From Pseudobacteroides sp035370245 (GTDB taxonomy: Bacteria > Bacillota > Clostridia > Acetivibrionales > DSM-2933), in NCBI GenBank assembly GCA_035370245.1, contig DAOOVO010000087.1, forward strand, positions 1-17,850: DNA of 17,850 nt, in the 5' to 3' direction. The notes below the pieces were generated by a model. That model was given only the letters and a program-made list of their open reading frames with translations. It had not been told where the DNA came from and searched no databases. Shown one piece after another: positions 1-8,104 of the stretch (positions are counted from its first letter, which is position 1; each line of letters opens with the position of its first letter). The translations under genes were made by a program, and so were the position numbers.

Positions 1-1
1 T

Positions 2-79
2 TTCAAAGATCGATATTACCTGTTTTTAACAGGAGTTATTGCAGTGGAATCAAATGATGTATGTAGATACAGTCAATAA
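2..79 (+). CDS. Possible C-terminal end of a gene entering from the left edge (partial)
   Basis: An open frame runs from the window edge to a TAA at 77-79, giving 25 residues that include RYYLF and VIAVES. Only the tail is visible, so no function can be given. The reason to consider it coding is that the right edge of the window, read on the minus strand, has a similar tail (RYIY followed by VYAVES) in the same frame relative to a shared 14-base match. The stretch is short and could be open by chance; confidence is low. Confidence 0.35.
   Translation, partial: FKDRYYLFLTGVIAVESNDVCRYSQ
41..54 (+). repeat. Inverted 14-base repeat, left copy
   Basis: GCAGTGGAATCAAA here is the exact reverse complement of 17801-17814. 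The 35 or so bases on the outer side of each copy are also loosely similar. It falls inside the left partial frame. Confidence 0.45.
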
Positions 80-150
80 AAAAACTAAACTCATTAAATA
101 AAATATATCTCTCTATTTAATACATATGAAATAAAATAATATAAAAATTC

Positions 151-170
151 AGTGCAATTAAAAATGCACT
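151..170 (+). terminator. Small hairpin, possible terminator of the left-edge gene
   Basis: AGTGCA (151-156) and TGCACT (165-170) form a perfect 6-bp stem around an 8-base A-rich loop, about 70 bases after the stop of the left partial frame. The downstream T-tract is poor (TTAATATAAATT), so this is only a candidate. Confidence 0.3.
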
Positions 171-231
171 TAATATAAATTGTATGTTCTGTTTTTTATA
201 GCCACATATGCATATTACAAAATTGCATATT

Positions 232-260
232 CAAATAAAAACGAACTAGTTTTTAGCTCG
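232..260 (-). terminator. Rho-independent terminator after the metallophosphoesterase gene
   Basis: On the minus strand a 7-bp stem with one mismatch (242-248 with 254-260, 5-base loop) is followed immediately by a T-rich tract read from 241 down to 232. It lies about 140 bases downstream of the stop codon at 400, in the right orientation to end that transcript. Confidence 0.55.
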
Positions 261-307
261 CATATAAATTATTATACAATATTATGAAATGAAATAAATT
301 GTCCATA

Positions 308-333
308 GAATGGTATTTTTGAATGGTATTTTT
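308..333. repeat. Tandem 13-bp duplication
   Basis: GAATGGTATTTTT occurs twice back to back (308-320 and 321-333), followed by a T-run. It looks like a slippage duplication in non-coding DNA, with no role evident. Confidence 0.6.
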
Positions 334-399
334 TTTAATAATTAATCAAAAATGAATTAGAATAATAATATTTTTATCCATTAGCAAAATTAGATCAGT

Positions 400-1458
400 C
401 TATCTCTTAATATAACCGTCAATAATCTTTTGTATCTCTTCATCCTTTTCAAAAGCTTCAGCAGAATAAAGCATTCCGCTATAATTATCAAGAACCCACT
501 CATTGTTTTGACACCTAAAGTTTAAGTCCAGCCTCCCTAAATGATTCATTTCCTCTCCCCCGGCTTGAATGATGGGTATTCCATTTGAATCTATAGGCTT
601 AAATGTTGTGGTATGATCATGTCCACTTATTATGGCCGACACGCCCTCAATTTTTTTATTAATCTTCATATCCTCATGTGATAGTACTATCTGTATATCT
701 GAAATGCTCTTAACCTCAGGCAATAGTGCTTTGACAGCTTTATGAGCAGATACAAATTCTTTATTGACAGTCATATCAAGCTTATCTTCTTTCGGAGCTG
801 TCGATGTAACACCTATTATTCCCACTCTAACACCACTTAAATTTACAACAGTATATGGCTTTGTGCCCTCTATGTAATCATCCGTATCTTTTATTTTGAC
901 ATTTCCACAAAGTATGGGAAAATTAGCCCATTTAACCAAATTAGAAATCTGTCTATCACTTTCTTCCAGAGTACCACTGTTTTTTTTTGAATTTTTACTT
1001 CCCGGAACTTTGAATTCATTATTTCCAAGCACCATGGCATCATAACCCATTTTATTCATTATATCGATCTCAATTTTTCCTTTATAATTCTCATACTTCC
1101 CACGCTTAAAAAGGTCCCCCGCATCAAGCAAAATAACATTTTTCCCTTCATTGCGTATTTGTTTAACTATAGTCGCATATGCAGGCATCGTTTCAAAGTA
1201 TCCATGAATATCATTTGTGCTTAATACAGTCAATGAAAATTCCTCTTTATTGCCAATCGGGCTATCGGTCGGTTTATCGTCGGTACCTTTAGTTACCTCA
1301 ACAGCCTTATGCTCTGTCGAATTTACTGTAGTATTTACTATCGGACTATTCACAGTACCTTCGCCAATTTCAGACTGGCATGATATAAACACCGATGAAA
1401 TAATTAATAAAAATATTAATATTGTATGCAAATAACTTGCTTTTGTTCTCTTAATCAT
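400..1458 (-). CDS. Lipoprotein, UshA/5'-nucleotidase-type metallophosphoesterase
   Basis: A predicted surface lipoprotein of 352 residues. The ATG at 1458 is chosen because GGAGGG lies 6 bases upstream; the longer frame to 1503 reads through that site. An N-terminal membrane segment ends in FISC, a plausible lipobox, followed by a Thr/Asn-rich spacer (about residues 28-72). The calcineurin-like fold is clear: NDIHG (D83, H85), DAGD (D112, D115), GNNEF (145-149), SHED (H261) and GHDH (H280, H282). The family hydrolyses nucleotides and other phosphoesters outside the membrane. Two oddities: the usual GNHE is GNNE, so the catalytic His is Asn, and the C-terminal 5'-nucleotidase substrate domain is absent. 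Substrate and activity are therefore uncertain. A hairpin at 1597-1629 separates it from the pilus cluster, so it is probably transcribed on its own. Confidence 0.85.
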   Translation of the reverse strand: MIKRTKASYLHTILIFLLIISSVFISCQSEIGEGTVNSPIVNTTVNSTEHKAVEVTKGTDDKPTDSPIGNKEEFSLTVLSTNDIHGYFETMPAYATIVKQIRNEGKNVILLDAGDLFKRGKYENYKGKIEIDIMNKMGYDAMVLGNNEFKVPGSKNSKKNSGTLEESDRQISNLVKWANFPILCGNVKIKDTDDYIEGTKPYTVVNLSGVRVGIIGVTSTAPKEDKLDMTVNKEFVSAHKAVKALLPEVKSISDIQIVLSHEDMKINKKIEGVSAIISGHDHTTTFKPIDSNGIPIIQAGGEEMNHLGRLDLNFRCQNNEWVLDNYSGMLYSAEAFEKDEEIQKIIDGYIKR

Positions 1459-1517
1459 TTGCTTCCCTCCAATACATTTCCGTTTTTTCCCTTCTATGAG
1501 CAAAAAATATAATTCTT

Positions 1518-1546
1518 TTTATATATTACCATATTGGAAACTCCAA
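1518..1546 (-). promoter_or_regulatory. Candidate sigma-A promoter for the metallophosphoesterase gene
   Basis: On the minus strand TTGGAG (1541-1546) and TATAAA (1518-1523) are separated by 17 bases. It lies between the pilus-cluster terminator and the start at 1458. The match is only moderate and the DNA is AT-rich. Confidence 0.4.
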
Positions 1547-1596
1547 GCAAAAGATTTATGTCTATCAAAGAACAAGCAAATAAAGAAAAACAAAAT

Positions 1597-1629
1597 GAGA
1601 TTACCTGAAATATTCATTCAGATAATCTC
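1597..1629 (-). terminator. Terminator at the end of the Tad-like cluster
   Basis: GAGATTA (1597-1603) pairs with TAATCTC (1623-1629). After one mismatch, CTGAA (1605-1609) pairs with TTCAG (1617-1621) around a 7-base loop. On the minus strand the hairpin is followed by ATTTTGTTTTTC, a good T-rich tail. It sits 77 bases beyond the stop at 1706 and should end the ten-gene transcript. Confidence 0.75.
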
Positions 1630-1705
1630 AACTTATTATTGCTTTTATTATGTTAAATTTATTGTATCAAATAAATTATTACAAAAATCATGCTTTGGGT
1701 TCTAT

Positions 1706-2539
1706 TTAATATGACATAGAATACCCGGCAACATTATAGTTTTTAAAATTAAAATCCCTGCCGTTGGAATTTAAAAATGTAGTTTCACCGTACAATACAA
1801 AAAAAGTTATTCCTCCATCAAGCACATTTACATTGGCATAATCCACCATGCTATCAATGCTCTTGTCATACGGATTCCTTATTTTCACACCAATTCCATT
1901 ACTTACGCCAATTTCCTTCGTAGCTTTTTCCATCTCCAAATTGATCTTATCAATAATTATTTGGGTCTTCTGTTCTTTTGTCAGACCTAAGACAGAATTA
2001 GGCCCTACCTTAAAATCGTATAGTACCTTATCCTTTTTCTCAGTCACTCCATCATAGTACACAACCCTGTCATCCTTTGTATTCATATATACAAGTTTTT
2101 TCTCAGGTCCATCATATAATGCAGCAGTAAAGAAATACGGCGGTCCCCATTGATCCTCAAAAATCCCCGGAAGGGTCTCAACCTTTTTTGTCATAAAAAA
2201 CTTGTCCTTCAAAACCAGTGCTTTTAATAATATTCTATTTTTTATTTTTTCAAAATTATCCTTGTTGCCTGAATTGGAATACAGCTCATTATCAAAATCA
2301 CTTAAGAGCTTTTCCATATCAATGTTTACATCGGACATATCATCAACATTATAGCCCTTTGAAATACTTTCAAGATTTACAGATTGATTTTCTATATTAT
2401 TTACAATGACCTTGCATGAAAGATTTAATGTCTGCTTAACCTCTTCATTGTTTGCTGTTGTATAATTTAAATAAGCCAGTGGAACAAAAACCATTACTAT
2501 TAAAAGCAGAATAATTATGACCGCCATGATCTCTCCCAC
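1706..2539 (-). CDS. Membrane-anchored pilus-cluster protein (last gene, unrecognised family)
   Basis: Up to 277 residues. The GTG at 2539 (GGGGTGA 4 bases upstream) and the ATG at 2527 (GGGAG 5 bases upstream) are both possible; the second drops only four residues. One hydrophobic segment covers about residues 5-24 and is followed directly by a long extracytoplasmic part, the topology of TadE/TadF-type minor pilins. No TadE/F motif or other family is recognised. The soluble part includes DQWGPPYFF and an acidic helical stretch. It is the last gene of the cluster, 70-82 bases after its upstream neighbour and just before the terminator. From its position, a minor pilin, tip or assembly component is the best inference. 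Confidence 0.7.
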   Translation of the reverse strand: MGEIMAVIIILLLIVMVFVPLAYLNYTTANNEEVKQTLNLSCKVIVNNIENQSVNLESISKGYNVDDMSDVNIDMEKLLSDFDNELYSNSGNKDNFEKIKNRILLKALVLKDKFFMTKKVETLPGIFEDQWGPPYFFTAALYDGPEKKLVYMNTKDDRVVYYDGVTEKKDKVLYDFKVGPNSVLGLTKEQKTQIIIDKINLEMEKATKEIGVSNGIGVKIRNPYDKSIDSMVDYANVNVLDGGITFFVLYGETTFLNSNGRDFNFKNYNVAGYSMSY

Positions 2540-2609
2540 ATGCTCACCCCCCTAGGTTTTACAGCGTTGACCGCGGTAATGCCGCTTTATTTATTGAAAA
2601 CGTATGGAA

Positions 2610-3374
2610 TTATTGCTGTGTGTAAATTATTTCTTTTATTGTTACTCCATCATCTTCATACAAAAACTCTCTTAAAAACTCACCGGTTTCCATTATGTAA
2701 TCGCTTCCGGGAATTCCAGAAAACATTCTTTCATTCTCACTGTCACCGTAATAAGGATTTGTACTGTCATATCTGTAAATGTTGTTTGAAAGTTTTGTTG
2801 AAACACTGATAACTATAGGGTCATTCCTGTTTTTTATGTCAGCGATTACATCATATCCCTTAACCAAGCCCTTAGGCTCATTTGATATAATGCATGATTT
2901 CAGAGATTTGATTCTTGTATCCACAAATTTCCCTGAATTGCTGCCCAAAAATGTTGCATTTATCAGTCGTCCGAATAATGTAAGATCACTATCCTCTACA
3001 TATATGGTAACCCTGTCGCCTATGCTGAGCTTGCTGTTTATTAAATTCATTGAGCCCTGCACCCCATTATTTGAACCTATCTCTTTTCTTATGTCATCAC
3101 CATCAAAAAAGTATGTATCGTAAACTCCTGCTTTAAGCTGCCTTTCAAGCTTTATTTTAATTTTGTAATTGCCATACTTTGACAGTGAATCGGATAAATA
3201 TGTAAAGAGCTGGGGTGTCACTTTTCCTAATGTTGAAATGCTTTCACAGACATTATAATTAATGCTGTTCACATTAATTGCAATAGATTGGTGCATAAAG
3301 TAAAATGAAGATAATAAAACCATATATGTAAGGAACATAATAATTAGAAAAGTACCGAAAAGTTTCCCGGCCAT
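2610..3374 (-). CDS. Single-pass pilus-cluster protein, TadE/TadF-like topology
   Basis: 254 residues, starting at an ATG with GGGAGGT four bases upstream. A single hydrophobic segment (about residues 5-28) is followed by an extracytoplasmic domain that looks beta-rich (for example KIKIKLERQL and GDRVTIYVED) and contains two Cys. I do not recognise the family from sequence alone. Its place 15 bases after the two pilin-like genes, and its size, match the minor pilin / pseudopilin slot of tad loci, where TadE, TadF or TadG-like proteins sit. The assignment rests on context and topology, not on motifs. Confidence 0.7.
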   Translation of the reverse strand: MAGKLFGTFLIIMFLTYMVLLSSFYFMHQSIAINVNSINYNVCESISTLGKVTPQLFTYLSDSLSKYGNYKIKIKLERQLKAGVYDTYFFDGDDIRKEIGSNNGVQGSMNLINSKLSIGDRVTIYVEDSDLTLFGRLINATFLGSNSGKFVDTRIKSLKSCIISNEPKGLVKGYDVIADIKNRNDPIVISVSTKLSNNIYRYDSTNPYYGDSENERMFSGIPGSDYIMETGEFLREFLYEDDGVTIKEIIYTQQ

Positions 3375-3389
3375 AAAGACCTCCCTTTA

Positions 3390-3755
3390 CTAATTAGTAC
3401 CTGGAGATGCTTGAGCGGATGATCCCATATCAACTATTGTAAAATCCACAGTATCAATGGACCCATCCGATTTGTATGTCTTTTTCATGATATAAACCTG
3501 AGAATCGGAAATCTGATTCACATCAAAGTTTGCACTTCCGCCTATGGTTACTTTAATGCCCGGCTGGTTTAGGTAGGACCTTATTGCACTGCCCATAACC
3601 CTGTTAGGATCATTAACCATTTGAATGAGCTTCTGTTGTTCTGTTGTCCCCTTTTCACCCATTTGTTTGACTCCTTCCTGCTGAGGCAGGATTGCAAAAG
3701 CAATAAGTCCAAGCACAATAATAAGAACAATTACAGTTGCAATTATCTTGTCCAT
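3390..3755 (-). CDS. Short pilin-like protein, paralogue of the upstream gene
   Basis: 121 residues, ATG start with AAGGAGG seven bases upstream, the strongest RBS of the cluster, as expected for an abundant subunit. A hydrophobic helix (about residues 4-24) starts almost at the N-terminus and is followed by a small soluble domain and a Ser/Gly/Pro tail. The core VMGSAIRSYLNQPGIKVTI matches VMGS..AIRYY..KPEVRI in the gene just upstream, and both share a later VYI strand and an S-rich end, so the two are paralogues. There is no G-xxxx-E(Y) prepilin-peptidase site as in Flp pilins. It probably forms or decorates the filament with its N-terminal helix uncleaved, or cleaved differently. Confidence 0.75.
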   Translation of the reverse strand: MDKIIATVIVLIIVLGLIAFAILPQQEGVKQMGEKGTTEQQKLIQMVNDPNRVMGSAIRSYLNQPGIKVTIGGSANFDVNQISDSQVYIMKKTYKSDGSIDTVDFTIVDMGSSAQASPGTN

Positions 3756-3770
3756 AAAAAATCCTCCTTT

Positions 3771-4157
3771 TTAATTTGGACTTGATACAGAAGAATGCCA
3801 ATAACGTATTTCTTCTATATTTTTATTGTTCACATCAAATTTATAATCTGCGATATAAACAGCTTCATAGTCAATATTGCTTAAGTTTGTTTTTCCTGTG
3901 AAATCCACATTGTCTACAAATATTCTAACTTCCGGTTTGTCGGCATAATACCTTATGGCAGAAACAACATCACTTCCCATGACACTGCTTTTATTTATAT
4001 CCACACCTAATGTTTCCGCCTGAACCTTGTCCATTTTGTCTGCTTTATCCGCTGTGGAACCTATTATTTCGAGGTTACCTCTAAAAAGGTTTATAACAAT
4101 CACCAAGAGGCCAATGATTATAACCCCAATAACCACTTCAAAAACTACCTCTTTCAT
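3771..4157 (-). CDS. Short pilin-like protein (first of the paralogous pair)
   Basis: 128 residues, ATG with AGAGGTGA four bases upstream. An N-terminal hydrophobic helix (about residues 5-24) leads into a small domain holding VMGSDVVSAIRYYADKP, then an aromatic-rich C-terminus (YEAVYIADYKF, IRYWH) and an S-rich tail. This layout and the shared core make it a paralogue of the next gene, 15 bases downstream. A 77-base gap separates it from the TadC-like gene, the largest gap in the cluster, which could hide a processing site or secondary promoter; I see no clear one. It is called a pilin-like subunit because of size, topology and position. No Flp motif is present, so the role is inferred. Confidence 0.75.
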   Translation of the reverse strand: MKEVVFEVVIGVIIIGLLVIVINLFRGNLEIIGSTADKADKMDKVQAETLGVDINKSSVMGSDVVSAIRYYADKPEVRIFVDNVDFTGKTNLSNIDYEAVYIADYKFDVNNKNIEEIRYWHSSVSSPN

Positions 4158-4234
4158 TTTCTCACCTCTTTTAAGCTAAATTCGTCTTAAGGTAATGCTT
4201 TATGCCTGCCAGATCATGTTCCCGGATCATGTTG

Positions 4235-5383
4235 TCACATCAACTGGCTCATATTGTATGATTTCATCCATGGGATCATAAGGTACATGATCATAATTAC
4301 TATCAGAACCATAAAAAACATAATTCCAAGAATATTTATAAGATCAATCCTTTTCTTTATCTTCCTTGCCACTTCTCTCTTTTCCATCTTGAATTCATTA
4401 TGGATATTTAGTATTGCCTGATCAAAATCATAATTGTTTGCCTGATCAAGTTTTTCATAAAACAGTTTCAAATCAAGCTCCTTAGTACTGCTAATAAGGT
4501 TCATGTATATGGTTTTATTGTCAATATTGTTTCTTTTATTTGCATCCTGTATTTCCTGAAGCATCTCCTTATAATATTTGGACTTTTCAATCAGTATCTC
4601 CAATAGCTCCATGAAATCAACGGGCTTTATCGATCCATTGACAATTATGAGCTTTTTTAAGAACCGAAGCTCTTTTCTTGCATCGGCCTTAGCAAAGAAG
4701 CTTTGTAGATAAACAAGTATTTCAGGTATAAAACAAAATAAAAGTCCGATTAAAAGTATTGAAAATATATTGATTTCCCTGTATTTGTAGTAATCATAGA
4801 GCCTGTAGTAGACCTTGTTGGCTATGGTGTCCTTTGGTATTTCGAGACTGCTGTCGGCATATTTTATATAAGATTTGATTTTTGATTGTATTTCTTCTTT
4901 AGTTGTCATAATAAGCTCATTTTTAGAAATTTGTGTAAGTGCTATGTTAAGACAATCAATTTCGTGTTTCAATGCAAGTTCCTTATTTTCAACCTCCCCC
5001 TTATACTGGTACAAAAGGTCGGAGTAATAATCGAATTTATTATAGATATCCCTAGTGTAAATCCCAACATCGGTATAATGTTTGAGCAACAGAAATACTA
5101 TGGCAATAACGAACATCAAAAGCTTTATTCTAAACAGCTTTTTGACGGAGAGCCTTGAATATCTTAAAAATGACTTGTAACCATTATAAAGTTTAGAACC
5201 CTCTTTTGGAGTAAATATATTGATCCTGTCTACAACTTCAATCAATATTTCAAGACCGCTTTGCTTTTTTTCTCCTATTTTATACTGTTTTACGTCGGTA
5301 ACTGTTTTCTTGATTACTGCTAAGGTTACCAGCAGAATAGCCAAGAAGGCAGGAACCAGAAAAAGATTTACAGATATGTCCAT
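4235..5383 (-). CDS. tadC: TadC-like inner membrane platform protein (T2SSF family)
   Basis: 382 residues. The ATG at 5383 is preferred over the in-frame TTG at 5398 because GAGGGG lies about 7 bases before it; it then starts 11 bases after the TadB-like stop. Hydrophobic segments lie near the N-terminus, around residues 80-105 (LLMFVIAIVFLLLKHY), around 205-230 (ILLIGLLFCFIPEILVYLQ) and at the C-terminus (FFMVLIVIMIMYLMIPW), with a cytoplasmic helical domain between the last two. This is the layout of type II secretion F-domain proteins. In Tad systems TadB and TadC together form the membrane platform on which the TadA ATPase drives pilin extrusion. A long charged insertion separates the second and third segments. 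The gene order supports TadC; the TadB/TadC distinction is by order only. Confidence 0.75.
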   Translation of the reverse strand: MDISVNLFLVPAFLAILLVTLAVIKKTVTDVKQYKIGEKKQSGLEILIEVVDRINIFTPKEGSKLYNGYKSFLRYSRLSVKKLFRIKLLMFVIAIVFLLLKHYTDVGIYTRDIYNKFDYYSDLLYQYKGEVENKELALKHEIDCLNIALTQISKNELIMTTKEEIQSKIKSYIKYADSSLEIPKDTIANKVYYRLYDYYKYREINIFSILLIGLLFCFIPEILVYLQSFFAKADARKELRFLKKLIIVNGSIKPVDFMELLEILIEKSKYYKEMLQEIQDANKRNNIDNKTIYMNLISSTKELDLKLFYEKLDQANNYDFDQAILNIHNEFKMEKREVARKIKKRIDLINILGIMFFMVLIVIMIMYLMIPWMKSYNMSQLM

Positions 5384-5394
5384 AAATAAACCCC

Positions 5395-6414
5395 TCAATC
5401 CGAAGTTCTTTCCAAAAACAGCATCATTCCGATATAAAACATTAGAGCAATTAAAAATCCCAGTTTAACACCTACACCATATGGACTTGAATAAAATTCA
5501 ACGGATTTTTCGCCTAATGCCGTATAATTGAAACGTTCTACAAACAATATGCCGGGAAGAAGAAATATGCTTAGAAAAACATATGTCCTTGTAGAAGCAC
5601 TTAAATCCTTTTGATTTGCTATATCTATAAGGATTTCTTCTGTTGTGTTTTCTATCTGTTCCTTTATTACATTGTTTCCGCCTTTATAATGAGCCTGCTT
5701 TATAAGATTTAGCAGCAATGAAACATATTGGTTCTTGTATGCCCTGTCTATCATCCTGAATGTGTTGTCTATATCATACATGTCATTTTTTTTAAGAACA
5801 TCGTAAATCTTTATCATTTCTCGCTTTACGGCTTTGTCAAAATCATTCAATGAAACATTTATCGCCTTCAGTATGTTACCATGGGTTATATATCTGCTGT
5901 TTATGATTTTAAATGTCTCGGGAAGTTGATTATTAAACCTTGACCTTGCAATCATAGTGAAAATATAAAAAAGCAGAACTGCAAATATCACCGCCATAAA
6001 TATGTAGAAAAGAAGTATGTACCAAATCACGGACACCAGCGGTATAAATATTATAATGCTCAATATGATTGCACCTAAAAATGCGAAACATGCCATAGTA
6101 GCAAATTCAAGGTTTCTCTCGTATGAATAATTGTTGAACATGCCTATTTTAAACGCTATATTTTCAGCAATTATAAGAAAATACCTGTTTTTCTTGATCT
6201 TTTGCGTTATATCACGAAGTACATAACGCTTGTCTTTATTTATGCTATAAAACTGCTTTATTTTATATGTATTAATCCTCTGGACCATAAGCCGCATTAA
6301 TAGAACTATTGCTGTCAATATAAGCAATACACATATGGCAGTGAATAGGTCCATCTGTAAAATATAGCTTGCAAGCTTCTTCCATCCTTCTACAATTCTT
6401 GAAATCAAAGACAT
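5395..6414 (-). CDS. tadB: TadB-like inner membrane platform protein (T2SSF family)
   Basis: 339 residues, ATG with AGGTGA six bases upstream. It has an N-terminal membrane segment (about residues 22-44), a pair of long hydrophobic segments (about 105-155), a soluble helical stretch containing the T2SSF-type region (about 160-275), and two C-terminal membrane segments. It follows the ATPase gene by 39 bases and precedes the second platform gene by 11 bases, exactly the tadA-tadB-tadC order. Its role is to couple ATP hydrolysis by TadA to pilin movement across the membrane. Assignment to TadB is from order and topology. Confidence 0.78.
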   Translation of the reverse strand: MSLISRIVEGWKKLASYILQMDLFTAICVLLILTAIVLLMRLMVQRINTYKIKQFYSINKDKRYVLRDITQKIKKNRYFLIIAENIAFKIGMFNNYSYERNLEFATMACFAFLGAIILSIIIFIPLVSVIWYILLFYIFMAVIFAVLLFYIFTMIARSRFNNQLPETFKIINSRYITHGNILKAINVSLNDFDKAVKREMIKIYDVLKKNDMYDIDNTFRMIDRAYKNQYVSLLLNLIKQAHYKGGNNVIKEQIENTTEEILIDIANQKDLSASTRTYVFLSIFLLPGILFVERFNYTALGEKSVEFYSSPYGVGVKLGFLIALMFYIGMMLFLERTSD

Positions 6415-6453
6415 TATTCGTCACCTACTTTTTACGTCAATAATCATACCGAC

Positions 6454-8091
6454 CTATCTGTTCTTGTATTTTAAAAAGTAGTCCATAAACTCTTTAATTT
6501 CCCCTTCGCTGACATACCTTCCTATTTTTGAGAAATATTCATTTGAAGGAAGGTTTATGGCAATCCAATCATCCTTTTCCCTGTCATACCGTATAATTTC
6601 ATTGTACCTGTAGCTTCTCTTATATATATATTTGAGGACAGCATACTGAGCCATCTTTGCAAGGTTGTACAAAAGGTCCTTAAACTTACCTTCCACAACA
6701 GGGGATATAAAAGTCTCCTGCTCCACATACTCTATTTCAACTATGCTGTCAACAACAATCCTGCCGCTCTCAAGCTTTGCAAGATGCACAACAATGTCAA
6801 GTCCTCTTGCTATATCCGCTTCCGCAACATCACTGTTATTGTACATTTCTGTTCTCATCATAAGATTTCGAAGGTTGGTAACCACCTCAAAAGGGGTCTT
6901 GGAGTGAAGCGTAGCACCAACACCTGCATTAAGCCTTAAGCTTGAGTTAACAAGCTCCGCAACCTCGGCAGGCTTTGTAATTTCACCGACATATATAACA
7001 TCTCTGGCCATTTTTAGCATTATCTCAAAAAGCTGGGCAATTGTTCTGTCGGGGTTTTCAATAAGCGTCAAAACATTCTTCCACGGATACTTTTTCCTTG
7101 CTTGAAGCTCATTCTGGGTGTCGAGTATACCGATTCCCCACATGTCAGGCACCTTTTCCATCATTGCCAGAAGGAAAGTGGATTTTCCCACCCCCATATC
7201 CGAACCTGTAACGAAATGAGAGCCCCTGCCCTTTTGGTTCATTGTAAGCATTCTGTAAATAAGCTCGTTTATAGTTCTATATGTGTCCCGCATCTCTTCT
7301 AATGTTATTTTGGAGAGATTGAATATTCTTTCATTATAATAAAGATCGCCTTCAGCTGTTGCATTAAAGCCTGCAACAGTTATACGGCTGCTGTTGTCCT
7401 TTGATGTCACGAGAGTTGGATTGCTTTTGTCATAGTTTAAAACTGCATTCCTCGTCGTCTTCTTTTGTATGTTCAATATGACATTTTCATCTTCAAAACC
7501 CAAAAATTCCAGATGCAGCTTGTTTCCTTTATAAACTATATAAACATAGTCCTTGTCTATTATTCCTATCTCACTTATATTATGATGCTGCAGTGTATCA
7601 ATGACATCCTGACCATATACATCTGCATAAATAAATATGGCTAATAGCTTAAGCTTTTTTGTAAGGTCAAATCTCTCCTTTATATAGCTTTCTTCCTCTT
7701 TGGCAATCCTCCATATATCCTCTTCAGACACCCTAATAAACAAGTTATACTTATTTATAATATGGGATATGTCATATATCTCAAGAAGCATTTCAAATAC
7801 CGCTTGAACATTGTTGTTCTTAAGCTCGTTAAAATCGATAAACTTGTTTATACTGTTATCATCAAGTTTATAGAACTGCTTCAATATTATTACATACTGG
7901 TTTATAATATGTGCTCTTACTTCTTTCCTTCCAAGTGCCGCCTTATCCTTATAAACGGTATATCTTTGTATCTCTTTCTCGGCTTCCCGTCTGTCTACAT
8001 TGTAAAGTCTTTGGTATTTATCGATATCGTTTAATATTTCATCGATTTCCTTAGAAATTTTTTTGAATTCATCAATGTTATTGACCTTCAA
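6454..8091 (-). CDS. tadA: TadA/CpaF-type secretion ATPase
   Basis: 545 residues, the motor of the pilus apparatus in the type II/IV secretion ATPase family. The Walker A motif is GSDMGVGKST (296-305), the Walker B region is DVIYVGEI with E370, and the conserved histidine lies in ATLHSKT (H396). The loop between them (ITKPAEVAELVNSSLRLNAGVGATLH) aligns well with the VGEVRGGEAL...LSTIH region of TadA. Residues 1 to about 150 form a long, charged, helical N-terminal extension. The start is a TTG at 8091 with a purine-rich GGGGGTGGGG run just upstream; an internal start cannot be excluded. It begins 13 bases after the TadZ-like stop. The Walker A lacks the usual second small residue (SDMGVGKS instead of GTGSGKT) but keeps the essential Lys and Ser, so activity is expected. 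Confidence 0.88.
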   Translation of the reverse strand: MKVNNIDEFKKISKEIDEILNDIDKYQRLYNVDRREAEKEIQRYTVYKDKAALGRKEVRAHIINQYVIILKQFYKLDDNSINKFIDFNELKNNNVQAVFEMLLEIYDISHIINKYNLFIRVSEEDIWRIAKEEESYIKERFDLTKKLKLLAIFIYADVYGQDVIDTLQHHNISEIGIIDKDYVYIVYKGNKLHLEFLGFEDENVILNIQKKTTRNAVLNYDKSNPTLVTSKDNSSRITVAGFNATAEGDLYYNERIFNLSKITLEEMRDTYRTINELIYRMLTMNQKGRGSHFVTGSDMGVGKSTFLLAMMEKVPDMWGIGILDTQNELQARKKYPWKNVLTLIENPDRTIAQLFEIMLKMARDVIYVGEITKPAEVAELVNSSLRLNAGVGATLHSKTPFEVVTNLRNLMMRTEMYNNSDVAEADIARGLDIVVHLAKLESGRIVVDSIVEIEYVEQETFISPVVEGKFKDLLYNLAKMAQYAVLKYIYKRSYRYNEIIRYDREKDDWIAINLPSNEYFSKIGRYVSEGEIKEFMDYFLKYKNR

Positions 8092-8104
8092 TTCCCCACC
8101 CCCA

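Larger units (their letters stand above)
80..399. other. AT-rich non-coding gap
   Basis: No gene is supported in these 320 bases. The stretch holds a small hairpin (151-170), a stronger hairpin with a minus-strand T-tract (232-260) that fits a terminator for the gene ending at 400, and a short tandem duplication (308-333). The remainder is low-complexity A+T. Confidence 0.6.

Noticed and set aside
1496..1714. Plus-strand open frame of 72 codons between two minus-strand genes
   Set aside because: It covers the promoter and terminator hairpin of neighbouring genes, has no RBS and gives a low-complexity Lys/Tyr-rich product.
4212..4233. GATCATGTT repeated twice in the 77-base gap before the first pilin gene
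   Set aside because: Nine-base direct repeat without dyad symmetry, T-tract or promoter elements; too little to call a regulatory site.
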